From positions 1,612,001-1,676,000 of the forward strand of contig JANCIK010000004.1 in the NCBI GenBank assembly GCA_028532985.1: a stretch of 64,000 bases of DNA, read 5' to 3'. Under the pieces are notes generated by a model. It saw only the letters and a list, made by a program, of their open reading frames with translations, ran no database searches and was not told the DNA's origin. The translations under genes and the position numbers were made by a program. Position 1 is the first letter of the stretch, and the number at the start of each line of letters is the position of its first letter. Below are positions 1-12,227 of the stretch, one piece after another. Source of the DNA: Stropharia rugosoannulata. Taxonomy: Eukaryota > Basidiomycota > Agaricomycetes > Agaricales > Strophariaceae.

Positions 1-232
1 CACGGTTTTACCTCCAGCTATTAAGAGTCCTCAACGTCAACTAGAAATCACTTAACTAAAATGGGACAAAAGCTTGTTTGGCGTGGAAGCAACATGGAGG
101 CAATATTTGAACCTTTTTTTTCGACAGTGACTCGTTTGACCCCTTCTTAGCTGCGTACAATGTACCCGATTCCCCGACCCTTCAAGAAAATAAGAACCAC
201 CAATGAGCTCCATGAAGAAATGAAAGCAACAC

Positions 233-2018
233 ATGTGGCAGATTCTACCTTCTTTTATTTTAAAGTGTGTGTCCAAATCTAATCAAGCCCTGATATATGA
301 TATGAAGGAGAGACATCAGCGTTGTGTAAGGGTGAAGAGTACTGCCTTAAATTTGAATCGGAGAGACAGGCTTTCAACTCCTCGGCGTTGGAATAGACTC
401 GTGAAAGAGGTATGTTACGCTTCACAATAAAAATCATTAAGACCTTACGAATCAATTAGCAGGTCACCGAACTGGAACCCACCCTCTGTCAATATGAGGA
501 CCAGTGGCCAATTACAGTGTACCATGATTTATACATCAAAGAGTACTTGAAGAAACTTGAAGCAACACCAACCAAACCAAAAGAAGTCATAGAGTTGACA
601 TCAAGGGAAAATTCTCCCAGTCAACTTGAACTATCTCCGAGTCGGAGGTAAGCAAATGAATGATGCTTTATGTTCATAAGTGAAATGATAATTTAACTCG
701 TTGATTATGACTATGTAGCTCACTGTCGATTCCTAAAGATAGAGTTACAAACGCGGTGCTTAGCAATCTTGCACACTCAGCATGTTCCGAGCATACGGTG
801 GTTGCTGTATGCTATCAGTGTCCTTCTTTCTTTGAGACCTTTGAAGACATTACAATTTCTTCTCGAAATAACAGACTGAAGCAACTGTTCAATGATTCCG
901 ATATTCTAGAAGCTCTTCGGCAGTACGGAATCTGTTTTGACCAACACTTGGACTATTTTATTCATCATCTCGACAACACTTCACGTTTAGCTGCACTTGA
1001 CTGTGTTCCATCTTATATTTTGGGCACGTCAGCACGTTCTCGGCTGCTGCAAATTTTGAAGGATTACTCAGTGCAGTTTAGCCGCGTGGTGAGGGAGAAT
1101 ACGAACCAAGAAGATATTCCTTGGCCTTCATGGACTATTCAAGAAGAAATGGTCAGGTTGATGGATCCCGACAAGTTCAACAATTGGTTTCAGCGTGTTA
1201 TGTTATTGGAAAATGAGCATGCCTTATTTTTCGAACTTTTGGTGCATTTGTTCTTTCACTTATTTTGGTAAATTTGCCTCATTAATATGCTACTCAGGAT
1301 GCCATGGATAAGTTCTCTGTGAAACTGCACCAAATCATGTATCCTGTGGTCGAGCATCTTCGAGCAACAATCCGTTTGGTCAGTCTCTCTTGCATCTTGA
1401 TTAAACATGATTGCCTTCTCTAATGAAGAAGATAGATCATCAACAAACACCCACTACAGTTTAGAAAATATACTAATTATTGGCCTATTCAACTGTATAT
1501 AAAACGCCGAAGGTTGCTCACCGGGTGCACCGCGCCTCAGTATACTCCTCATGAAGAAGAACAAGCTTTTATTTATGTTTTCGTACGTAGCGCCTCTAAT
1601 ATTCTAAGTACATAAATAGTAACACAACATGAAGGACGAAGACCTTAGTCCTGATGTGGTTGCGTCCCGTCTCCGTTCAAGAAGAGGCGTCTCCATTGAA
1701 CAGGCACCTTGCAAACATCATCCCTCAGTCGATATCAGTGGGGTAACGGCCACATATCGCATGTTTCTTCAGCGCCTCGGAATAGCGGAGCTCCTCCCCG
1801 CTCTCGTCCTTATGGGATTACATACTAATGCGGATGTTGACAACTTTTGTAGATTAGGCCTGGCAGAACGCTCACAGGCCCTAGTGGATGCTGCAGTCGG
1901 CCTGTGTGGTTTACAACGTTTCATGTTAGATATGCTGTGCATTCAATGGCGACGTCACTTTCTAGTAAGGTCTGGAGCTACACTGCTTAAGTGCACTCCT
2001 TGCCAGATGTCTCCTTAA
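233..2018 (+). CDS. Orphan protein with C-terminal SAM-like helical domain (5' end uncertain)
   Basis: I do not recognise this gene. Exons can be joined in one frame: about 233-408, 462-648, 720-1218 or so, a short exon near 1300, one near 1462-1583, and a last exon from about 1632 to the stop at 2018. The junctions are GT..AG introns of about 50-70 bases. The middle is a helical, Cys- and His-containing segment. The last exon has a short helical domain (MFLQRLGIAELLPALVLMGL) that resembles a SAM-type fold. The ATG at 233 may not be the true start: an open stretch following a pyrimidine-rich acceptor near 135 suggests upstream exons, so the gene may run off the left edge. It converges on the Ran gene. 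The exon chain is convincing; the function is unknown. Confidence 0.55.
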
Positions 2019-2474
2019 TTGCTGTGTAATACATACTCAAATTCACTTCTTTTTTACTTCTTCGTTAACCATGTTTCGTCTTCTTCTCAAGTTGCTTTCA
2101 GGTGTGCTTAAGGTGTTTGTTTATTCCTCAGCACCATGTTGTTGCAGCCTTGTAAGAGAGAAGAAACACGGGCTAAGCTCAGTGTTGCTCACGATGATGA
2201 GAACGACTGAGGAAAGAGAAGGAGTGAACGTATGCTAATGACTCAAGCAGTCGTGGGAATATAGTAGTATGTAAGCGTCATGATCTATCTCCGACACCTT
2301 GCCACGAACAAGTTGAAAATCCGATCGCTTGAAGATGATACAACACGATATAGGATTCAGTGATTAGAGAGAATGGTGCGAAAACATGGTTGATATTGTA
2401 TACGTCTGAAAACGTGGAGTGGAAAACTGCTCCGACATGTCTTGTCAGAAAAAGAATAGCAGAAAGATAACAGT
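2019..2474. other. Convergent intergenic spacer
   Basis: This lies between two 3' ends and holds AT-rich 3' untranslated sequence for both neighbours. I see no coding frame or RNA gene in it. Confidence 0.5.
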
Positions 2475-3581
2475 TTAGAGGTCCTCTTCGTCATCAGGCA
2501 AGGGAACAGCTTCAGCCTGGTGATATTAAATTAGCTGTAGACAAAAAGGAATTAATAAGAAACGTACACGCTCCAACTCTTGTGCGTATTGTGCCATCAG
2601 GGCAGCGTCAACAGAAACTTCGGCGGGAGCTAGGGCAGGGGCAGCAACAAATTCCAAAGTGGGGTTCCTGAGAAACGATAACAATCAGTCAGCGGTCCAA
2701 ATAACATGGTAGCATTATACAAACCCAACGAGTTTCCTTGCAAGCCATAGGAAAGGCTTCTCGAAGTTGTAGTTCGATTTCGCGGAAATCTCGAAGTACT
2801 GGAGGTTCTTCTTTCTGTGGAAAGTAACAGCACCAGTCTTTACTTTGCGCTCCTGATCAAGCCAGATCTGTAAGAATCGGAATATAACTGATATCAGGTG
2901 AAGCACATACCTTGATATCGACTTTGTTTCCGCAAAGCACAATGGGAATGTTCTCGCAGACGCGCTCGAGATCACGATGCCAGTTGGGAACATTTTTGTA
3001 GGTAATACGTGACGTGACGTCGAACATGATGATACCACATTGACCTTGAATGTAGTATCCATCACGAAGACCACCGAATTTCTCTTGTCCGGCAGTATCC
3101 CACACATTGAAGCAGATGGTGCCGAAGTTGGTGGAGAACTGAAGGGGATGAACCTCAACACCGAGCGTCGCTAATGAAATTACGTCAGAATATACAAGAT
3201 CGCATCGAAGCCGCTGGAGCGCGACTTGGATCCTTCGTGGATTCACGCACCGATGTACTTTTTCTCAAATTCACCAGTCAAATGGCGCTGCACACCATTC
3301 GTCAGTACGATCTGGGACGATAGGACACGAAAGCTGCGACATACCTTGACGAAAGTTGTCTTTCCAGTTCCACCATCACCGACTGTCCTCCGTTAGAGAT
3401 ATGTTGTAAAACGAGTAGTGATTTCAAGATGACGAGTGGCGCGATGTGGTTGAATCGAACATCGATCAAGGCAGGGAAGGACAAGATTGAACGAATGAGA
3501 CGACGTCTCGTGTTAGATATACAGGCGATAAGACGTACCAAGGACGAGCTTAAATGTAGGAATATTCGCCTGATCGGCCAT
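2475..3581 (-). CDS. GSP1: GTP-binding nuclear protein Ran (Gsp1)
   Basis: This small GTPase drives nuclear import and export and spindle assembly through the nucleus-cytoplasm RanGTP gradient. The joined protein starts [19 protein letters not shown]. It shows the P-loop GDGGTGKTT, the switch II motif [15 protein letters not shown], the NKVD guanine-specificity motif, and ends in the acidic Ran signature DDEEDL. Length is about 215 residues, as usual for Ran. The family's switch I acceptor region [10 protein letters not shown] is intact. At least six short GT..AG introns interrupt the gene; the first falls inside the LVLVG strand just before the P-loop. The start is fixed by the conserved N-terminus. 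Mog1, which acts on Ran, is encoded at 62535-63176. Confidence 0.97.
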
Positions 3582-4132
3582 GGCAACGACGAGGGAGGAG
3601 AGCGAAGGAGTCTAAGGAAAGTTGAACTTGAACAGAAATACAGAAAATATTAAGTCAGATAAGGTTTGGGATAATGGCGATTTCCGAAACTGACCCACGG
3701 CTCTGCCGGGGCTCGCTGGCTCCCACACATCTGTGACTCGCCTGCCATTGATGCATACCATTTGGGACGAGCGTCGGTAATTATAGGTTCCTTCTTACTC
3801 AGCTCAAGAGTGCTCTTCCACCATCGGTTAACCTCACCCCGCTGCTCTGGCCGATCTGCCATGGAGTGATTCGGCGCTGCCAAGGCGTATCAGCTCTCCC
3901 GGCATCTCGGCACAGCTGTCGGAGTATCAAAAAGCGGCAAATCAGGGACAGATGTCCGCTTACATGTAACATTTGTCGGGAAAGCGCAATCCGATGTGTC
4001 AACAATTTATGCACCTTATGCACAGCGGCCCCATACTACTTAAGCCCCCGCGTGCTGTGGGAGCGACTCTGACATTTCCCTTTCTGTCCAGTTTCTGCCT
4101 GCGCGTTAAGTGTTAGATAGTACCGTGCATCA
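3582..4132. promoter_or_regulatory. Divergent promoter region between Ran and the MFS exporter
   Basis: This 551-base region separates two genes transcribed away from each other, so it must hold both promoters. Several short frames cross it, but none has a recognisable domain or codon pattern. I could not assign specific factor sites. Confidence 0.45.
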
Positions 4133-7042
4133 ATGGCTTCCGAAGCAGACCCTGTTCGATTGGACCCTCCATCACGAGATGAAGCTGCCGCTTCCGCCCC
4201 TGATATTGGCAAGAAGGAACGTCCTGGAGCGTCCTGGAAAGAAAACGAAACTCATTCCTTGCCTCACAATCGGTTGTCAATAGTGCGTACACGGCTTATT
4301 TTCTGTCAACTCCGTTGTTAATTAGGCTTTTAGGTGTTTGCGGGGCTCATGGCATGCGTCTTTTTAGCGGCGCTGGACCAGGTTTGTCCTAGTTGCATGA
4401 TGGTCTTCTCCCGTTTTGACCGATGACGACCACTTACGCATAGACTATCGTTGCGACTGCACTACCTACAATCATTCAACAATTTGGAGGAGGGAAACAG
4501 TACAGTTGGGTTGGAACGTATGCCCTTTTCTTTATCTTAGTCTATGCTACCCGACTCAAATGAATGTTTAGCGCATATTTGTTGGCTTCTGCAAGGTAAG
4601 ACTGGCGGTGTAAATACACTGATGTCAGGAAATCTCATCAATTTAATGACAGTTTATCGCCTTTGTATGGCAAACTTTCAGACCTGATCGGCCGCAAACC
4701 AATTCTCTACGCCTCTATAGCTATCTTCTTGGTGCGTTCATCTATGTGTATGGGTGTCGAAAACGATAAGCGGATCTAACAATATAAATAGGTGGGATCG
4801 GCACTATGCGGTGCTGCGCAGAGCATAGTATGTATAGCCATTAGTCACGTACTTTGTTTATGTTCAAATTCTCACTACTTTTCTTAGACTTGGCTAGTCG
4901 TGTCAAGAGCAGTTCAAGGCATTGGCGGAGGAGGGATCATCCAGCTTGTCAACATTACTATCAGTGATATTGTACCTCTGCGAGAGTACGTATTTTTCAA
5001 CATAAACCTGCGGAGAAAAATGACGCAAGTACGTTCCTTGATCAGGCGAGGCAAATATGGTGGTCTCATTGGGTCAACTTGGGGAATTGCGAGTGTCATA
5101 GGACCTCTTCTGGGAGGAGTATGTCTTTGTTGAAGTATGTCACCATGAGCTTCTGTTGATTTTGTTTTTAGGTTTTCACTGATCATGTTACATGGAGATG
5201 GTGAGCCTAGACAGCCTGATATTCCTTTTTATTAAAATATTCACCGAAATTCAGGTGTTTCTTTATCAACCTGTAAAGTCCACAAATTCTAAAGTACTTT
5301 AATATTTCTAATGCGGAATTGCTAGACCTACCGGCGGCATCGCGGCAGCCATATTATTCTTCTTCCTGAATCTCAACCCTCATCAAGGCAAACCTCTACG
5401 ACAACATCTAGAAGAGTTCGACTTTGTAGGCTTGTTTTTTATTGTGGGAGGTGTTGTTCTAGTCTTACTCGGCTTCAATGAAAGCGAAACGAGTTGTAAG
5501 TCCCTTGCGTTGTTAGCTTACTTATTTACGTTATTTGATACGCATTGCCAGGGTCATCAAAGTCAACTATAATCTGTTTGGCAGTCGGTGTAGCTTCTTT
5601 ACTCGTGGGCGGCATCAATGAAATATACACGACGAGGTCTGCCATCATACCACCGCGGATATTTTATGTAAGATTACTCTTTCATACATGTCTAAAACAT
5701 TTAACGGCGAATTAGACGCGTACGACCGCAATTATCTTAATAACGACATTTTTTCATGCGCTCGCATTTTTCTCTGGCGCGTACTACCTCCCACTGTATT
5801 TCCAAGTCCTTGGAGCATCTGCTACAAGATCTGGAGTGGAGTGAGTTACCTTTTAAACACTTTTGATGCCCTTCTGACCTACTTTATCCAGGATGCTTCC
5901 GTATTCGTTAGGCAGCGCAGGCACATCTGCAATTTCGGGTATCATTGTTTCACATACAGGTCAATACCGATTAATTATGTGGATTGCCTTTGCCATCTTC
6001 ACCGTTGGTTTGGGACTTATGACTATGTTGGACTCTCTGTCTTCGTCGTATGTCCGTTTACTTCTGTAATGCATCGGCTTCTCATTTTTTATGCCAGAGC
6101 CGAAAAAGTTGTGTTCCCTTTGATCACAGCAGTTGGCTTGGGCGCGCTGTTTCAGGTATATAGTAAACGAGCTGACATATAATCGCTAACTGTACTAATG
6201 TTAATGTACATTGTTAGACTCCACTGATCGGTCTGCAAGCTGCAATGCCGATTAGAGACATGGCTACCTCCACCTCTACGTTCGGTTTCATCAGGTAAAA
6301 TTGTATATCTTATCCATCGCAGGAAAATAAAACCTTACACCTGTTTCAGAACACTTGGCGGAACTGTTGGTATATCTATAGGACAAGCTATCTATGCGAG
6401 CGTAAGCGAAAGTTTGCTGAGGCCTGAAACAGAATGTCATATCTTAACCGACCGTTTTCTTACAGTTCATTCGCAGAAAAATTGCGCATATACCCAATAT
6501 CGACTTGGACACTTCGCCTGCTGCACTTGCACAGAGCGTACGCAAACTAAAAGACATACCTGTATGTAGGACTGAGGACTGAGGACTTTCAGCGCTTATT
6601 TTCTAACGTCATTTTCAGGACCCTATTACGCGAGCCGCCGTCCTGCAGGCATACACAAAATCTATATCTACAATCTGGATAATAATGACCCCGATTGTTG
6701 GTATTTCTTTTATTATGGGTGAGATCATTTCACATCTTGATTTCCAGACTGCCCTGATCGATTTCTTATTTCTTATTGCATAAAGTGCTATTTCTTAAAA
6801 AGTATACTTTGAAGCGGACGATAGTGCGCGCCGGAGACCCCACCGCACCAAAGCAGGACGTGGAAAGGGGAACGTTGACTGACGAAGGCCCCAGTGAGAA
6901 AGAGGGGAGCAAAAATGCGGCAGAAGAGGACAGTTATAGCCGACCCAATGAGAAGGACAATTCAAAAATAGTTGAAGGCGATGCGGCGGATGACATTACC
7001 GTGAGGCCCACGACAGCGGAATCAAAGTCAGCAGACCTGTAA
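4133..7042 (+). CDS. MFS drug:proton antiporter, DHA type
   Basis: This is a plasma-membrane or vacuolar exporter of the major facilitator superfamily, probably the 14-helix DHA2 group that expels toxic or secondary compounds using the proton gradient. More than ten short introns split it; joining exons gives about 570 residues. Visible motifs are the [12 protein letters not shown] helix-1 motif (D1), motif A ([12 protein letters not shown]), and motif C with the [12 protein letters not shown] pattern typical of antiporters. Hydrophobic helices follow through the end of the core. The C-terminal tail of about 85 residues (6780-7042) is hydrophilic, rich in Glu, Lys and Ser, and presumably cytosolic. 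The start ATG at 4133 gives a hydrophilic N-terminal tail before helix 1. The substrate cannot be read from sequence. Confidence 0.88.
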
Positions 7043-7338
7043 TGGATACTAAGTAATGGATAGCAAGAGCAGGAACTAAACGAAGATATCAGACCGCACA
7101 GTGCCCTAGACATACACATTATATATATCATAGACCTATGCTTTACCTATCTCTTTATTCTTAAGAAATGTTGTAGCTATATTGTCAAGGCCGATTTTAA
7201 ATGGAGTGGACATAGACTGACGGAGTGAAATCAAGAATGGCCCAGGCCAGGGGCAGAGGTGCGCCGAATTATAGCAGCACGTGTCGCGCATCGGCGTGAT
7301 GTTCCCCCAGCGCAGCCCTTCTCTCCTCATAACTACCA

Positions 7339-8757
7339 ATGCCTTCAGAACAGCCCACTGCTCCCGAACTCTCCCTCGACATCGTCTCTGGGACTCAGGT
7401 CAAGGTTTGCTCATCATGTCATTCTACGCTTCCTTTTCTGCTTTCTCCCACTGAACCGCTCGTCTGTGCACTGTGTCGGGAACGCTCTGTTGACCCTCTG
7501 CTGCAGAGGCAACTTAGGGTCGACCAGGATACATCTTACACTCTCCGTTCGCCTTCTCTGCATGATAACATAACAGCGCTGAATGCGCGGCGTCCCCAGC
7601 ACGATCTAATCTCCTATGACAACTCGCCCGCGTCCTCGTCTGACTACCACCCGTCTTCAATACCTTCATCCAATTATCTAAAGAAGCCTGTATTACCAAA
7701 CATTCAATGTATTATTCCACCAACTTCCTCTCATCACCACTCTCTTCATTTCAATCCGGCTTTTCCACATGAGACAACCGTTGCACAAGACCAGCGACCA
7801 CAGCCTCAGATATCAGCCGACCCGTTGGCTGATGTCACTCGTCTGCGCATCCGGTCTCCGACTCACCATTGCTTATACCCCGGTGCTACATATCAGGGGA
7901 CTCAGAAAAGCGGTAGGAACAGCTACGACGTGAATGTGACAATTGTGGTATGTCGCAGTAGCCGTGTCCCCTGCAAGGAGCACTGACAATGTCCAGGACG
8001 TGAACTTCGCGGCATCTACTCTTTGTGGATACCTAAGGATTCGCGGCTTAACGGATGACTGGCCAGAACTCACTACTTTCTTCGATGCGGAAATCATTGG
8101 TAGCCGGTATGGTTTTTTGACACAGAATTGGGGAGCTACTCAACACGAAGATATTGTACACTGGTCTCGATTCCCTGCTTTTAAGCACATAAGGCATGAA
8201 GCGAAGCGACCGAATATGACTTTGGACGACACCGACCGTGGAGTGGTGTTTATGAGATGGAAGGAGAGGTTCCTTGTCCCTGATCATCGTGTCCAAGACA
8301 TTAATGGAGCAAGCTTCGCAGGCAAGTTTCCGTCACTGAGAAGCTTTATCCTATCTTACTTTTGATCATATATAGGATTCTATTATGTATGCGTCGACTT
8401 CAATCCCTCAGGCAATGTTTCTTCTTTATCGGAGGGTCTTACGGATGGGCCCCTTGAAGTCCCTCTAACTCCCGAAAATGATGACTCCCATCCTTTCTTC
8501 AGCCACCGAATGAGGACCAAGAGCCACTCTCGGACAAGAAGAGACTCTAGTGCCCGTCCCCGAGGGGCACCCCTAGCATATCTATGTCCGCCAGTAGCCA
8601 CGATGAGTGGCTTTTACTATCATCAAAACTCCGAGCCGTGAGTTCCATCACAGTGTATTGTTTTTGTCACGTTCTAAAAGTGGACTTCGACAGATATCAA
8701 CAGCTTTCCCTTTCTCATGTCCCCGAGTCAACAACATCAAGCTTTGAGTTCCGTTGA
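7339..8757 (+). CDS. GID4: Gid4/Vid24 degron-receptor subunit of the GID E3 ligase
   Basis: Gid4 is the swappable substrate receptor of the GID/CTLH ubiquitin ligase. In yeast it recognises N-terminal proline degrons on gluconeogenic enzymes. The Vid24 beta-barrel is read across the exons: NVTIVDVNFAASTLCGYLRI, then GLTDDWPELTTFFDAEIIG, then FYYVCVDF, and the C-terminal end YYHQNSEPYQQLSLSHVPES ending in FEFR. All match the family. The N-terminal 200 residues are Ser/Pro-rich and begin with a paired CxxC arrangement (CSSC...CALC, residues about 24-46) not usual for Gid4. The intron at 8322-8375 has a GC..AG border, required to join GASFAG to FYYVC in frame. The start at 7339 is the first ATG of the long first exon. 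Confidence 0.9.
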
Positions 8758-9628
8758 GTAGTGCATAACGATGTGAGTAAATACGGATGAGAAATCAGTA
8801 GTCCATTTGTCCTCTGACAATTGATGGACTGCATTTTTCCCGTGTTTTACTTTGCTGAATAGGATATTGCACCTTTGCCGTAGTCTGTCATTGTAGCCCT
8901 CTCCAGTACATCCATTATTTTGAATCCTTACCTGGCGTTACCTTGACCTGGTGGCACTACCTTACGTACATGCGATTCCTCATACCATGCTTTCGCCCCA
9001 CCTCACCCTATAATACCTTCACTACTTTCTGTACGCCTTTTGTACTTGTCATGAATTTGACGTTTTTCGTGCAATGTAATATTTAACGTTCATTCATGTG
9101 ACAGATGGATCATGGAAATGCAGCTTGGATGCAGCCCACAATGTATAATCAGAAAGGGACGAGACTTGTTCTCCGGTGTGCGTTTGGCGCATCTTACTGC
9201 ATCTTATATACAGTGAAATTAATATGGAGAAAATGCAGTGTATGCTTGGTGTATATTTATCCCATTCGTTCCAGATAACATCATTAGGAGAAGTTGATAA
9301 TCATAAAAGTATCAGTTGAGTGACTTCTTACTTATGTAAGAAAGCCTTTGGGAAAGCGCAAGAATTCAATTATTCATCCCCGGCTTGGATTTGAGTTGGA
9401 CATAATCATGCGGAATCAATAAACCGCAGTTCCGTCGTTGCTTGGTCGAATCATATGGGACGACTCTTACCAAACTCTTACTGTAAATCCCAGGCAAGTC
9501 AGGGCCACGTCGCTTGCAGGGTTCGGCTTTCCCCTGCCTTTTCCTGCTTTTCCCCAAGTTTTACCTACCGGTTCCGTCAACGACAATTAACAGCACTAAC
9601 TGGTTAAATCAAAATTAATATCGAACTC
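8758..9628. other. Intergenic region
   Basis: This 871-base spacer holds the 3' untranslated region of the Gid4 gene and the promoter of the monooxygenase. I find no coding frame with recognisable content and no RNA gene. Confidence 0.45.
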
Positions 9629-11994
9629 ATGTCGACCGACGCGAAACGGACACCTCGGGTTGTAGTTGTTGGTGCCGGGTACGTTTTGGCTTCTTCCTCC
9701 GAGCCCGAAACGAAGTTGCTGATCGCGGCTTACCACAGACTCGCTGGAATAGCAGCGGCAATTGGTGTCAAGAGGAAACTCAATCATGACAACTTTACGG
9801 TATGTATCATTTTCAAAGGTTGTAGCAGGGCGCTTCATTCCCTTGAATAGATTTTCGAACAAGCTAGCGCTGTTGGCGGAACCTGGAGGGTACGTTCCCT
9901 ATCGTATTTGAAAACCTCCATTGAAGCTCTTCATTTCGTTCGTCCAACCAGGATAATACGTACCCTGTGAGTAGTTGCTCCTTCATATCACATATATACA
10001 TTGCCGACCAGCCATGTATTTCTCTCCTAGGGTTGTGGTTCTGACGTGCCCGGACACTGGTACAGTCTATCAACCGACTTGAACCCCCACTGGCAGACAC
10101 ACTATGCTAGTCAACCCGAGCTGCGTGCATACTGGGAGGGTTTATGGCACAAGTACGACCTTGTCCGGCACACCCAACTGAATACCTCTGTTCTCTCTGC
10201 GGTCTGGAATAACGAGAAACAGCTGTACGCTATCGAGCTGCAGAACATGCAGACCGGCGACAAGAGAACGGAAGAAGCGGAAGTCATGATTTATGCCATT
10301 GGCGGGTTCCAGGCGCCTTTGTATCCTGGGGATATCCCCGGTAAAGAAGAGTTCAAGGGTGAACAGTTCCACTCCGCGCGATGGAGGCATGACGTTTGTC
10401 TGAAGTACAAACGAGTAGGAGTAATTGGGAATGGCTGCTCTGCGTTCGATTCTTCCCTCAATGAAATGCAAATGTACTAACTGCAACTACTCGAGTATAG
10501 CGCACAATTGATACCTGAAATAACGGAAGACCCATCTGTAAAACTCATAAACTTCTGTCGCACACCCCAATGGTATACCCCGAGGGTATGTCTCTTGCTG
10601 ACCCGCTATTTGTCCACAGAAGACTGATAAGTTACCCGGTTTTCTCAGAAGAACTTCAGGTATCCCTCTTGGATTCAACGGATTTTTGCGCATGTGCCTT
10701 TCGTGATGCGCTTCTATCGTAACTGGATTATGGCTAGGGTTCGTTTTTGCAGTTGTTATCCAAGTTGTGTTTGTTCAACACTTGTTAATCATAGTCCGAC
10801 CTTTCGTTCCTTCTATTTCGCAAAAGCAACAAGTTAGTCATCAAAACTGTGACATATGTATGTCTCATACACATTACTTCTCGACATGCGTCTTTAATAT
10901 ATTTTCATTCGCGTAAAGCTCCTTGCCATGTATATCCAAAAGACGGCTCCGAAGGAGTTAGTAGATAGGCTGACACCCGACTACGGTGTGTAATCCTGAA
11001 TCTCACTTTATTCAAATGAATGACATAACAGCACAAAGCACCTGGATGCAAGCGAATAATTGTGGACCCTGGATATTTGAAATCTCTGCATAGGCCTAAT
11101 GTCGATATATGTTGGGACGGCATTGAACGAATCGTAGATAACGGCATCAAGTTGAAAACAGGAGAGATTGTCCCCTTGGATATCATAATATTTGGGACAG
11201 GCTACTCCCTAGTACGTTTCCTTTCAAACTGCAAAGACGGATCATTGATATGAAATAATAAATAGGAGACTCCTCAGTTACAAGTCCGCGGAAGTGATGG
11301 GAACACCATGCATGAATACTTTGCCAGTAGGGGTGGTCCCATGGCCTATTTGGGATCATGTGTCCCTGGGTTTCCGAATTTATATATCTTGTTAGGTGTG
11401 TTAAAACATGGAATAGCTGCGGACATACGGAACTTATTATTTCTAGGTCCGAACGTTGCTTCGGGTCATGCTTCAGTGATATTCAGTGAGGAAGCACAGG
11501 TCAGTCTCACAAACTTATCATCTTCGTTCCTCAAAGCGTAAACTTTATGCATATAGATCGACCATGCCGTGCAGTTGATCCGACCTATCGTTGAGCGCAA
11601 AGTGCAATCGTTTGAGATAACACACAATGCCACCGATCAATACAATAATTGGCTTCAGAAGCGCCTCCAGAACTCAGTGTGGACCGACTGTATTTCATAT
11701 TATCAAGCTGATCGTGGCAATAAAACTCGAATTATAGCCACATTTCCCGGCCCTGTAGCTCTCTTTTGGTGGTTCTGCCGTCACCCTCAGTGGAACCTAT
11801 ACCACGCAGTGGGTGCAGAACGCTGGAAGAGTGAAAGACGGGTGACTACTTTTACCAAGTGGTCGTTGCTGACCATCATGTTGTCAATCCTGGTACGGGT
11901 AGGGCTGGGAGTCCAAGGTTTCCTACCACCTGTTGCCTCCCCCTTTGGTATTGACTGGGTTCGAGAGTCAATTTCACAGTATATACGTAAATAA
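9629..11994 (+). CDS. Baeyer-Villiger-type flavin monooxygenase
   Basis: This FAD- and NADPH-dependent oxygenase of the class B flavoprotein group inserts oxygen into ketones or hydroxylates heteroatoms. The N-terminal Rossmann motif VVVVGAGLAGIAAAIG is rebuilt across the first intron, followed by [20 protein letters not shown]. The Baeyer-Villiger fingerprint F-x-G-x3-H-x3-W is visible as FKGEQFHSARW. The second, NADPH-binding motif reads VGVIGNGCSAAQ. The motif FGTGYS and PNLYILLGPN lie near the C-terminus as expected. About nine short introns give a protein of about 575 residues. The last 60 residues include a hydrophobic segment near KWSLLTIMLSILVRVGL, which may anchor the enzyme to a membrane. 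The substrate is unknown, and no biosynthetic cluster partner is obvious beside it. Confidence 0.88.
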
Positions 11995-12227
11995 TCATGG
12001 AACAGTGTAGATATGCAATGTGTAGTAGAGGGGGAATATAGGGCTAAAGGGCACTTTGTTTTATTTTAACACGAGGCTTTGTTGGAATGTATTGGCGTGG
12101 TAGTTGGGAAGTCCAATTTGGGCGGAGTTGGATTGAGTGTTCGCTTGATCTTCCTACTCTCTTCAGCGCAGCTGCAAGCATAGACTGATAGGCCAGCCAG
12201 GCCTATTATCCTTCCTCTTTCCTCATA

